Shown here: in pieces, positions 1-5,525 of the stretch
How positions within the stretch are numbered: the stretch's first letter is position 1
Layout: each line of letters starts with the position of its first letter
DNA from: Oceanospirillaceae bacterium
GTDB lineage: Bacteria > Pseudomonadota > Gammaproteobacteria > Pseudomonadales > Balneatricaceae
NCBI GenBank assembly: GCA_003497765.1
Contig: DNNY01000019.1
Coordinates: 1,455-8,106 of the forward strand
Length of the DNA: 6,652 bases
Direction of reading: 5' to 3'
Program-made: the position numbers and the translations under genes
Notes under the pieces: generated by a model
Seen by the model: the letters and a program-made list of their open reading frames with translations, nothing else
Databases searched by the model: none
What the model was told of the DNA's origin: nothing

Positions 1-908
1 GGTAAAATTACCGTAGCAATGGCAATACCAAACACACCTAAAGGTAATTCCATCAAGCGATCAGAATAATATAGCCAAGATACACTGCCTGGCTGCAATA
101 GGGATGCTAATAAGGTATCCAACAATAGATTTATCTGCGCCACCGATACCCCAAATAGAGCGGGCAGCATAAGTTTCATAACTTGTTTAACGCGACTATC
201 AGCAAAGCCAATTTGCGGCCTAACCAATAAGCCCAAACGGCCTACAAAGGGCAGCTGTAACAATAGTTGCAGGCCACCTGCCACTAATACACCCCAAGCC
301 AAAGCGGTAATGGGCATAGCTAACTTTGGCGCTAGCCACCAAGCCGCCCCAATAAGACTGAGATTAAGGAATACAGGGGTTAATGCCGGAATGGCAAACT
401 GCCGAGCATGATTTAATAAACTGCCAAAAAACCCCGTCATGGAAATCAGCAGTAAATAAGGAAAGGTCAGGCGCAACATGTCGGCAGTGAGGGCCATTTT
501 TTCTGGTTGCTTAGCAAACCCTGGGGCAAACACCCAAACTAACAATGGCGCTGCTAACACAGCGACTATGGTGAGTATGGATAAAATCAACAACAAGGTA
601 CCCGATACCTTAGCAACCATATTGCGCAAAGCCTGTCGGTCTTGCTCCGCACTGACTTCTGCCAATACGGGGACAAAAGCCTGATTAAAGGCCCCTTCGG
701 CAAATAAACGCCGCAAAAAGTTAGGTATTTTAAAGGCCACAAAAAACGCGTCAGCAGCGTTACTAGCCCCAAATACACTGGCAATAACAATATCCCGCAC
801 CAGCCCCAAAACACGGGACAACATGGTCATTGTCGCCACCACTAAACTGGAACGTACAAAGGAGTTCGGTGCTCTGGTATCTGTTAAAGAAGTGTCTGAA
901 TCTGACAT
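1..908 (-). CDS. murJ: Lipid II flippase MurJ (MviN), N-terminal part, cut by window edge
   Basis: MurJ is the inner-membrane MOP-superfamily flippase that moves lipid II to the periplasmic face for peptidoglycan synthesis. The frame is open from ATG at 908 to the left edge, giving 302 residues of a protein usually near 510. Conserved stretches include MTMLSRVLGLVRD (residues 27-39), ADAFFVAFKIPNFLRRLFAE (52-71) and YYSDRLMELPLGVFG (280-294). From memory of the E. coli protein, the functional residues R18, R24, D39, R52, D269 and R270 correspond to R32, R38, D53, R66, D283 and R284 here, a constant offset of 14, so there is no internal gap. The rest is strongly hydrophobic, as expected for multiple membrane helices. 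The chosen ATG is the first start codon after an in-frame TAA at 927-929; it gives a polar 14-residue extension relative to E. coli and lacks a clear Shine-Dalgarno. It diverges from rpsT. Identity is secure, the exact start less so. Confidence 0.95.
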   Translation of the reverse strand, partial: MSDSDTSLTDTRAPNSFVRSSLVVATMTMLSRVLGLVRDIVIASVFGASNAADAFFVAFKIPNFLRRLFAEGAFNQAFVPVLAEVSAEQDRQALRNMVAKVSGTLLLILSILTIVAVLAAPLLVWVFAPGFAKQPEKMALTADMLRLTFPYLLLISMTGFFGSLLNHARQFAIPALTPVFLNLSLIGAAWWLAPKLAMPITALAWGVLVAGGLQLLLQLPFVGRLGLLVRPQIGFADSRVKQVMKLMLPALFGVSVAQINLLLDTLLASLLQPGSVSWLYYSDRLMELPLGVFGIAIATVIL

Positions 909-1006
909 GCAATGGCCAAACGGCAGTTATTTAGGTTCGTTGAAGGTCATATTACCTTATTTTTGCAAAATAGCAGCCAAAAACCGTATATTTTTACTAA
1001 TCAACA

Positions 1007-1035
1007 TTGACAAAAGGTCGACGAAAAGGAATAAT
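1007..1035 (+). promoter_or_regulatory. Near-consensus sigma-70 promoter for rpsT
   Basis: TTGACA at 1007-1012 is a perfect -35 hexamer. A 17-nt spacer leads to AATAAT at 1030-1035, which matches the -10 consensus at five of six bases. Transcription should begin near 1042-1043, leaving a leader of about 59 nt before the rpsT GTG. A promoter this close to consensus fits a highly expressed ribosomal protein gene. It is a prediction from sequence only. Confidence 0.8.
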
Positions 1036-1045
1036 TTCGCACCTC

Positions 1046-1063
1046 TTTAAGGCATGCCTTAAA
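1046..1063. repeat. Perfect 18-bp palindrome in the rpsT leader
   Basis: TTTAAGGCATGCCTTAAA is fully self-complementary. It starts about 3-4 nt after the predicted rpsT transcription start. As DNA it could be a site for a dimeric regulator acting on the rpsT promoter. As RNA it could fold into a 7-bp stem (UUUAAGG/CCUUAAA) with a CAUG loop at the very 5' end of the message, which could protect the mRNA or block ribosome-independent decay. There is no T-tract after it, so it does not look like a terminator. The palindrome is seen directly; its role is inference. Confidence 0.85.
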
Positions 1064-1087
1064 ACGTAATTTATTAATTGAAAGATA

Positions 1088-1093
1088 TAGGAG
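1088..1093 (+). promoter_or_regulatory. Ribosome binding site of rpsT
   Basis: TAGGAG at 1088-1093 lies 7 nt before the GTG at 1101, an ideal spacing. It decides for the GTG start, which also gives the family's usual MAN N-terminus. Confidence 0.85.
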
Positions 1094-1100
1094 CCAGATC

Positions 1101-1361
1101 GTGGCAAATTCCGCTGGATCAAAGAAACGCGCTCGCCAAGCTGAAAAACGTCGCAGTCATAATGCAAGTCTGCGTTCCATGGCGCGCACCTACCTGAAAA
1201 AAGTTGTCGCTGCGATCGAAGCTGGTGATAAAGAAGCCGCTCAAGCCGCTTATGCTACTGCCGTTTCCATTATGGATAAGAGTGTTAGCAAAGGTATTTT
1301 CACCAAAAATAAAGCCGCTCGTCACAAGAGTCGCTTAAACGCTAAAATTAAAGCCCTGTAA
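1101..1361 (+). CDS. rpsT: 30S ribosomal protein S20 (bS20)
   Basis: bS20 is a small, highly basic helical-bundle protein that binds 16S rRNA in the body of the 30S subunit. The 86-residue product has the usual length (E. coli 87). It shows the family pattern: [18 protein letters not shown] at the start, [16 protein letters not shown] (20-35), [14 protein letters not shown] (38-51) and [16 protein letters not shown] (64-79), with many Lys and Arg and almost no acidic clusters. The start codon is GTG; E. coli rpsT uses the similarly weak TTG, and that weak start takes part in feedback by S20 there, so comparable translational feedback is possible but not shown. The gene is monocistronic here, with its own strong promoter and a terminator 16 nt after the stop. 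It diverges from murJ and converges with ilvY. Identification is certain. Confidence 0.99.
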   Translation: MANSAGSKKRARQAEKRRSHNASLRSMARTYLKKVVAAIEAGDKEAAQAAYATAVSIMDKSVSKGIFTKNKAARHKSRLNAKIKAL

Positions 1362-1376
1362 TTCTTACAGTGCTAG

Positions 1377-1402
1377 AAAAACCGGCTAAGGCCGGTTTTT
1401 TT
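1377..1402. terminator. Intrinsic terminator between rpsT and ilvY, probably bidirectional
   Basis: ACCGGC (1381-1386) pairs with GCCGGT (1391-1396) around a TAAG loop, and flanking A and T runs extend the stem. On the plus strand seven T residues follow (1396-1402), a standard Rho-independent terminator for rpsT. On the minus strand the mirror-image A-run (1376-1381) provides the U-tract, so the same hairpin can end ilvY transcripts, whose stop codon is about 27 bp away. Confidence 0.92.
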
Positions 1403-1428
1403 GTGTCTGTGCATTTATCATGCAAGCA

Positions 1429-2364
1429 CTAGCTGGCTGACTCCTCAATAGCTTCATTGCCAGCAGGGATTTTCGACCAAAAGGCCGCCACCAAGGGGTT
1501 GTTCAAACTCTTTTGTTGCACAAAGATACCGACATTGTATGGCTCTAACTCAGGTTGCAAAGGCAAAATACGTACCCTATCCACAACTGGGCTATTGTCT
1601 AAAACAATTTTCGGCACTACCCCTACGCCTAATCCCAAACTGACCATAGTAACTATAGCCTCATTACCAGCCACCTGTGCATAAACTTGGGGCACAGTGG
1701 CAAATTGGCGAAACCAATTATCTATGCGTTTTCGAGACAAGCCTGCCTCTGGCAAAATCATAGGCACCTGTGACCAGCTTTTAGCAAAATCTTCTTTAGC
1801 AGATTCTGACTCTACCTGCAGGGGTAAGGCAGTTAAGTCGTGATCATCAATGGGCGCAATAAATACCAGTGGCGATATGGTAATTGGTTTAAAGGCCAAG
1901 CCACGGGGTAAAATACCCGGATGAGCAGCGATGGACATATCTTCCTCACCTGCCTGCACCCGCTCAATGGCATGGCCGGGATCACCCGTATGCAGTTTGA
2001 TTTCGATTTCTGGGAATGCGACTCGCAACTCATTAAATAAATCAAATAATAGGCTATATACGGCTGTCACCGAACAATAAAGGCTTACCTCACCATGTAA
2101 GTGGTCGCCCACTTCACTTAATTGGTTACGCACCATACGCCATTGGCCAATAGCCTCTCTGGCATACTGCATAAACAGCTGACCTTCATGGGTCAATTGC
2201 ACCGAGCGATTATCCCGTACAAATAGATCTACCCCCAGATCCTCTTCTAGCTGGCGAATCTGTCTCGATAAAGTAGAAAGGCTTATATGTGAGACGGCAC
2301 TGGCGCGACCAAAATGCAGATTCTCGGCTAAAGCTAAAAAATATTTAAGACTGCGAATATCCAT
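1429..2364 (-). CDS. ilvY: LysR-family transcriptional activator IlvY
   Basis: IlvY is the cytoplasmic LysR-type regulator that activates ilvC when acetolactate or acetohydroxybutyrate, the KARI substrates, are bound. The 311-residue protein (E. coli 297) has an N-terminal winged helix-turn-helix: MDIRSLKYFLALAENLHFGR, then SLSTLSRQIRQLEEDLGVDL (28-47) and FVRDNRSVQLT (48-58). A linker helix follows to about residue 90, then a substrate-binding-protein-like effector domain. Features shared with E. coli IlvY rather than LysR proteins in general include CSVTAVYS, EIEIKLHTGD, GNEAIVTMVSLGLGVGVVPK and NPLVAAFW. The start is ATG at 2364, which gives the family's MD(I/L)R beginning. The frame stays open to a GTG at 2412, but the added 16 residues (rich in W, Y and L) have no counterpart in IlvY and would overlap the operator. 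No clear Shine-Dalgarno precedes the ATG. It is divergent from its target ilvC, so negative autoregulation from the shared region is likely. Confidence 0.94.
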   Translation of the reverse strand: MDIRSLKYFLALAENLHFGRASAVSHISLSTLSRQIRQLEEDLGVDLFVRDNRSVQLTHEGQLFMQYAREAIGQWRMVRNQLSEVGDHLHGEVSLYCSVTAVYSLLFDLFNELRVAFPEIEIKLHTGDPGHAIERVQAGEEDMSIAAHPGILPRGLAFKPITISPLVFIAPIDDHDLTALPLQVESESAKEDFAKSWSQVPMILPEAGLSRKRIDNWFRQFATVPQVYAQVAGNEAIVTMVSLGLGVGVVPKIVLDNSPVVDRVRILPLQPELEPYNVGIFVQQKSLNNPLVAAFWSKIPAGNEAIEESAS

Positions 2365-2393
2365 AGCCAAATAATACCATAACAACAACCAGT

Positions 2394-2432
2394 ATTGCAT
2401 ATATTGAAACACTGCATTGCATTTATATCAAT
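2394..2432. promoter_or_regulatory. Candidate IlvY operator: two ATTGCATWTAT repeats
   Basis: ATTGCATATAT (2394-2404) and ATTGCATTTAT (2416-2426) are direct repeats identical at 10 of 11 positions and offset by 22 bp, two helical turns, so a protein would meet both on the same face. The right copy is also the start of an interrupted inverted repeat, ATTG-N9-CAAT (2416-2432). Relative to the predicted ilvC start near 2468 the copies centre near -69 and -47, close to the recognition and activation sites of LysR-type activators. Repeats are seen; IlvY binding is inferred from position and from the neighbouring gene. Confidence 0.65.
2403..2431 (-). promoter_or_regulatory. Possible ilvY promoter overlapping the operator
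   Basis: On the minus strand TTGATA (2431-2426) is a good -35 match and TTCAAT (2408-2403), 17 nt further on, is a 4-of-6 match to -10, giving a start near 2396 and a leader of about 32 nt. A competing -10 is TATAAA (2427-2422), with a poorer -35 (TTCCCT, 2450-2445). Either lies on the ATTGCAT repeats, so bound IlvY would cover it. The choice between the two is not resolved by sequence. Confidence 0.4.
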
Positions 2433-2461
2433 TTACGGGATATTAGGGAAAGCGTTAAAAT
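2432..2461 (+). promoter_or_regulatory. Predicted activator-dependent ilvC promoter
   Basis: TAAAAT at 2456-2461 matches the -10 consensus at five of six bases. The best -35 is weak, TTTACG at 2432-2437 with an 18-nt spacer. A good -10 with a poor -35 directly beside the operator repeats suits a promoter that needs IlvY. The predicted start near 2468 gives a leader of about 60 nt with no visible leader peptide or attenuator hairpin. Confidence 0.55.
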
Positions 2462-2509
2462 GAGCGGGAAAATACGTATCCTGCGTGCTATCTATTTACT
2501 AACTTAATT

Positions 2510-2516
2510 GGAAGAG
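2510..2516 (+). promoter_or_regulatory. Ribosome binding site that decides the ilvC start
   Basis: GGAAGAG at 2510-2516 precedes three possible starts: an out-of-frame ATG at 2517, an in-frame GTG at 2519 and an in-frame ATG at 2528. Only the last has workable spacing (11 nt, slightly long); the others lie 0-2 nt away. The ATG at 2528 also gives a protein of 491 residues, the same length as E. coli IlvC. Confidence 0.7.
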
Positions 2517-2527
2517 ATGTGTCATTT

Positions 2528-4003
2528 ATGTCTAACAACTATTTCAACACTTTACCTTTGCGTGAGCAGTTGGCGCAACTAGCCAAGTGCCGCTTTATGA
2601 ATATGGACGAATTTGCCGATGGCGTTAATGCCCTGAAAGGCAAAAAGATGGTCGTTATCGGCTGCGGCGCCCAAGGCCTAAACCAAGGTCTTAACTTACG
2701 CGACTCAGGCCTAGACGTCTCATATGCTCTGCGTGCCGAAGCCATTGCTGAAAAGCGTCAGTCTTGGAAAAATGCCACTGAAAACGGCTTTGCTGTGGGT
2801 ACTTATGAAGACCTAATCCCTACTGCTGATGTGGTACTAAACTTGACTCCTGACAAGCAACATACTGCCGTTGTTAATGCCGTTATGCCAATGATGAAAG
2901 AAGGCGCCTGCCTATCTTATTCCCATGGCTTTAATATCGTTGAAGAAGGTATGCAAGTGCGTGATGACCTAACGGTAATTATGGTGGCACCAAAATGCCC
3001 AGGCTCAGAAGTACGTGCCGAATATGTACGTGGTTTTGGTGTGCCTACTTTGATCGCCGTGCATGAAGATAATGACCCTAAAGGTGAAGGCTTAGCTTTA
3101 GCTAAAGCCTATGCTGTTGGTACGGGTGGTCACAAAGCAGGCGTGTTGATGTCTTCCTTTATTGCCGAAGTAAAATCGGACCTAATGGGCGAGCAAACCA
3201 TCCTTTGTGGTATGTTACAAACTGGCTCTCTATTGTGCTTTGACAAGATGGTCGCTGAAGGCGTTGACGCTGGTTATGCTTCCAAGCTGATTCAATATGG
3301 CTGGGAAACTATCACCGAAGCCCTCAAGTATGGTGGTGTTACCAATATGCTAGACCGCCTATCTAACCCTGCCAAGATCAAAGCGTTTGATCTATCAGAA
3401 GAACTAAAAGTCATTATGCGTCCGCTGTACAACAAGCATCAGGATGACATTATGAATGGCACTTTCTCCCGCGTAATGATGGAAGACTGGGCGAATGATG
3501 ACAAAAACCTACTAGGTTGGCGTGCAGAAACAGCTGAGACAGCCTTTGAAAAGACCCCAGCCGGGGATATGGATATTGCTGAGCAAGAATACTTTGATAA
3601 CGGTATCTTGATGGTGGCCATGGTTAAAGCTGGTGTTGAACTAGCCTTTGAAACTATGACTGCTGCGGGCATCATTGATGAGTCGGCTTACTACGAGTCG
3701 CTCCATGAAACCCCACTAATCGCCAATACCATTGCCCGTAAGAAGCTCTATGAAATGAATGCCACCATTTCTGATACTGCTGAGTATGGTTGTTACCTAT
3801 ATAACCACGCTTGCTTACCTTTGCTTGGCGACTTTATGAAAGATATCAAAACCGATGTAATTGGTCGTGGTTTAGACCTTGACGATACGGGTGTTGATAA
3901 CGCGCGCTTGATCGAAGTTAATGCTGCCTTGCGTGCGCATCCAGTTGAAGCCATTGGTACTACTTTGCGTGGTCATATGGCTGATATGAAGAAGATTGTT
4001 TAA
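2528..4003 (+). CDS. ilvC: Ketol-acid reductoisomerase, class II (IlvC)
   Basis: IlvC converts acetolactate or acetohydroxybutyrate to the dihydroxy acids of valine, isoleucine and leucine synthesis by a Mg2+-dependent alkyl shift and NADPH reduction in the cytoplasm. At 491 residues it is the long class II form with a duplicated C-terminal knotted domain; class I is about 330-340. The Rossmann motif GCGAQG is at 45-50. R69, R77 and S79 match E. coli R68, R76 and S78, the NADPH-phosphate contacts, although E. coli K69 is Ala70 here. Catalytic and metal residues H133, K156, D218 and E222 are present (E. coli H132, K155, D217, E221), as are the C-terminal YYESLHE glutamates and the ISD serine. 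Start choice is explained at its ribosome binding site. It has its own IlvY-controlled promoter and terminator, so it appears monocistronic. No other ilv gene is in view. Nothing is truncated and all key residues are intact. Confidence 0.98.
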   Translation: MSNNYFNTLPLREQLAQLAKCRFMNMDEFADGVNALKGKKMVVIGCGAQGLNQGLNLRDSGLDVSYALRAEAIAEKRQSWKNATENGFAVGTYEDLIPTADVVLNLTPDKQHTAVVNAVMPMMKEGACLSYSHGFNIVEEGMQVRDDLTVIMVAPKCPGSEVRAEYVRGFGVPTLIAVHEDNDPKGEGLALAKAYAVGTGGHKAGVLMSSFIAEVKSDLMGEQTILCGMLQTGSLLCFDKMVAEGVDAGYASKLIQYGWETITEALKYGGVTNMLDRLSNPAKIKAFDLSEELKVIMRPLYNKHQDDIMNGTFSRVMMEDWANDDKNLLGWRAETAETAFEKTPAGDMDIAEQEYFDNGILMVAMVKAGVELAFETMTAAGIIDESAYYESLHETPLIANTIARKKLYEMNATISDTAEYGCYLYNHACLPLLGDFMKDIKTDVIGRGLDLDDTGVDNARLIEVNAALRAHPVEAIGTTLRGHMADMKKIV

Positions 4004-4020
4004 TCATTATTAAGCAGAGA

Positions 4021-4046
4021 AAAGCCAGGCTAAGCCTGGCTTTTTT
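4021..4046 (+). terminator. Intrinsic terminator of ilvC
   Basis: AAAGCCAGGC (4021-4030) pairs with GCCTGGCTTT (4034-4043) around a TAA loop, a 10-bp stem whose GC-rich core is followed by six T residues (4041-4046). It begins 18 nt after the ilvC stop and separates ilvC from the modF-like gene. The A-run on the left side makes some activity on the other strand possible, but no gene needs it there. Confidence 0.94.
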
Positions 4047-4106
4047 GTTTTTCTAACCAATACTTGGGTAAGCTGAAACTAACTTTACAACTTTATGTGA
4101 CAAACT

Positions 4107-5525
4107 ATGACCATTATTCTTGATAATCTAAGCGTTGATTTTGATGAGCACTTCCAGTTGCAGCATTTAAACTGGGAAGTGCAGAGTGGCCAACACTGGG
4201 TTATTAGTGGTGGTAATGGCGCTGGCAAGTCGGCTTTAATAGCTGCCTTAACAGGTACGGGTAATATCATATCGGGTCAGCTACAAGGCCTACCCGAACG
4301 AATCGGTGTGGTCTCTTTTGCTGCGCAAGAAGCATTAATAAATCAGGAACGTCAAAAAGATGATGCTGATATTTTAGATGTTATCAGCATTGGCACACCT
4401 GTACGCAATATTATTTTTGACGACTGCTTGGATCCCCAAACAGCCCAGAAGATGATTACCAAGTTTGCTTTAGACTATCTGCTAGATCGTGCTTTTCGCA
4501 AGCTATCTACAGGTGAGTCGCGGAAAGTTATGCTAGTTCGTGCCTTATCCTGTAAACCGCAATTACTATTGTTGGACGAGCCCTTTGAGGGCTTAGATAT
4601 CGATACCTTTGCTCTGCTGCAAGACTATTTGCAGGAGCTTGCCCTGCAGGTACCCATGATAATGGTGCTCAACCGTTTTGATGAAATACCGGCGTTTATC
4701 ACCCATATTGCTTATATGGAACAGGGTCAACTGCTACACCAGATAGATAAGCAAGATACAGAAGCCTATAACAACCTTTATCAGCTACTGCATTTAAAAA
4801 CCACAGAGTTATCAGTACCCGCCTGTGATCCTCTTTCGAGCATACCCAAACTAGATCCATCGCAGCCCTTGGTAAGGCTTACGGATCTGACCATAAAGTA
4901 TGATGAATTTGTACTAATCGACAAATTAAACTGGACCATTGAACCCAATCAGCACTGGCAATTAAGCGGCCCCAATGGCGCTGGCAAAACGGCAGTACTT
5001 TCCATTATTACTGGTGATCATCCCCAGTGCTATAACAACGATATTTTGGTATTTGGTTTTCAGCGTGGTCAAGGTGAGAGTATCTGGCAAATCAAACAGT
5101 TTATTGGCTATGTATCAACAGCCTTGCAATGGGAATACCGCGTTCAGATCAGCTTACGTAATGTTATTATCTCGGGCTTTTACGATAGTATTGGGCTGTA
5201 TAGCAAGGCGTCTGATCGACAAAAGAGTATTGCTGATCAATGGCTAGCTTTGCTGGGTATGAGTGATCGAGCTGATCAACCATTTCAGAAACTATCCTAT
5301 GGCGATCAACGCTTGCTATTGATTGCTCGAGCAATGGTGAAACACCCACCTTTGCTAATCTTGGATGAGCCCTGTTTGGGCCTAGATGATATTAACCGCC
5401 AGTTGGTATTGGCGTTAATTGAAAAAATTTGTGCGGGCAGTGAAACGGCTGTTATCTATGTTAATCACCATACGCAAGACAAGATCGCTGGCATAGAAAA
5501 CTACCTAGCCCTAGCTAAAGACTAA
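4107..5525 (+). CDS. modF: ModF-like protein with two fused ABC ATPase domains
   Basis: The 472-residue protein has two ABC nucleotide-binding domains and no membrane segment. Domain 1: Walker A GGNGAGKS (35-42), signature LSTGE (133-137), Walker B ending LLLLDE (153-158), D-loop GLD (162-164). Domain 2: Walker A GPNGAGKT (288-295), signature LSYGDQ (396-401), Walker B LLILDE (416-421), D-loop GLD (425-427), switch His454. At the switch position of domain 1 there is Asn189 in VLNRFDEIP. That motif, plus GDHP-YNND, IWQIK-FIGYVS and [15 protein letters not shown], match E. coli ModF (490 residues) as I recall it. ModF is an ABC ATPase linked by name and locus to molybdate transport, with no firmly known mechanism. 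No modA, modB, modC or modE is nearby, so a molybdate role cannot be inferred from context. ATG 4107 is the first start after an in-frame TGA at 4098; it lacks a Shine-Dalgarno. A soluble ABC-F-like or other ATPase role is the main alternative. Confidence 0.85.
   Translation: MTIILDNLSVDFDEHFQLQHLNWEVQSGQHWVISGGNGAGKSALIAALTGTGNIISGQLQGLPERIGVVSFAAQEALINQERQKDDADILDVISIGTPVRNIIFDDCLDPQTAQKMITKFALDYLLDRAFRKLSTGESRKVMLVRALSCKPQLLLLDEPFEGLDIDTFALLQDYLQELALQVPMIMVLNRFDEIPAFITHIAYMEQGQLLHQIDKQDTEAYNNLYQLLHLKTTELSVPACDPLSSIPKLDPSQPLVRLTDLTIKYDEFVLIDKLNWTIEPNQHWQLSGPNGAGKTAVLSIITGDHPQCYNNDILVFGFQRGQGESIWQIKQFIGYVSTALQWEYRVQISLRNVIISGFYDSIGLYSKASDRQKSIADQWLALLGMSDRADQPFQKLSYGDQRLLLIARAMVKHPPLLILDEPCLGLDDINRQLVLALIEKICAGSETAVIYVNHHTQDKIAGIENYLALAKD

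Noticed and set aside
940..1006. Minus-strand promoter for murJ
   Set aside because: The region is AT-rich and holds -10-like words such as TAATAT, but none has a fitting -35 at 16-18 nt, so I could not choose one.
823..1050. 75-codon plus-strand frame covering the rpsT promoter
   Set aside because: Its first part is antisense to the conserved murJ N-terminus and its end runs through the rpsT promoter and palindrome. It has no recognisable protein features.
2517..2582. Out-of-frame ATG at 2517 opening about 21 codons over the ilvC start, as a possible leader peptide
   Set aside because: The Shine-Dalgarno ends directly at the ATG, which leaves no spacing, and the frame has no run of branched-chain codons or attenuator hairpin.
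4064..4091. TTGGGT and TACAAC as a promoter for the modF-like gene
   Set aside because: Matches are only 3 of 6 and 4 of 6 with a 16-nt spacer, too weak to list as a feature, although the terminator upstream implies that some promoter lies in 4047-4106.
4975..5247. 90-codon plus-strand frame within the modF-like gene
   Set aside because: It overlaps the second ABC domain in another frame, including the Walker A motif, and is a shadow of that gene.
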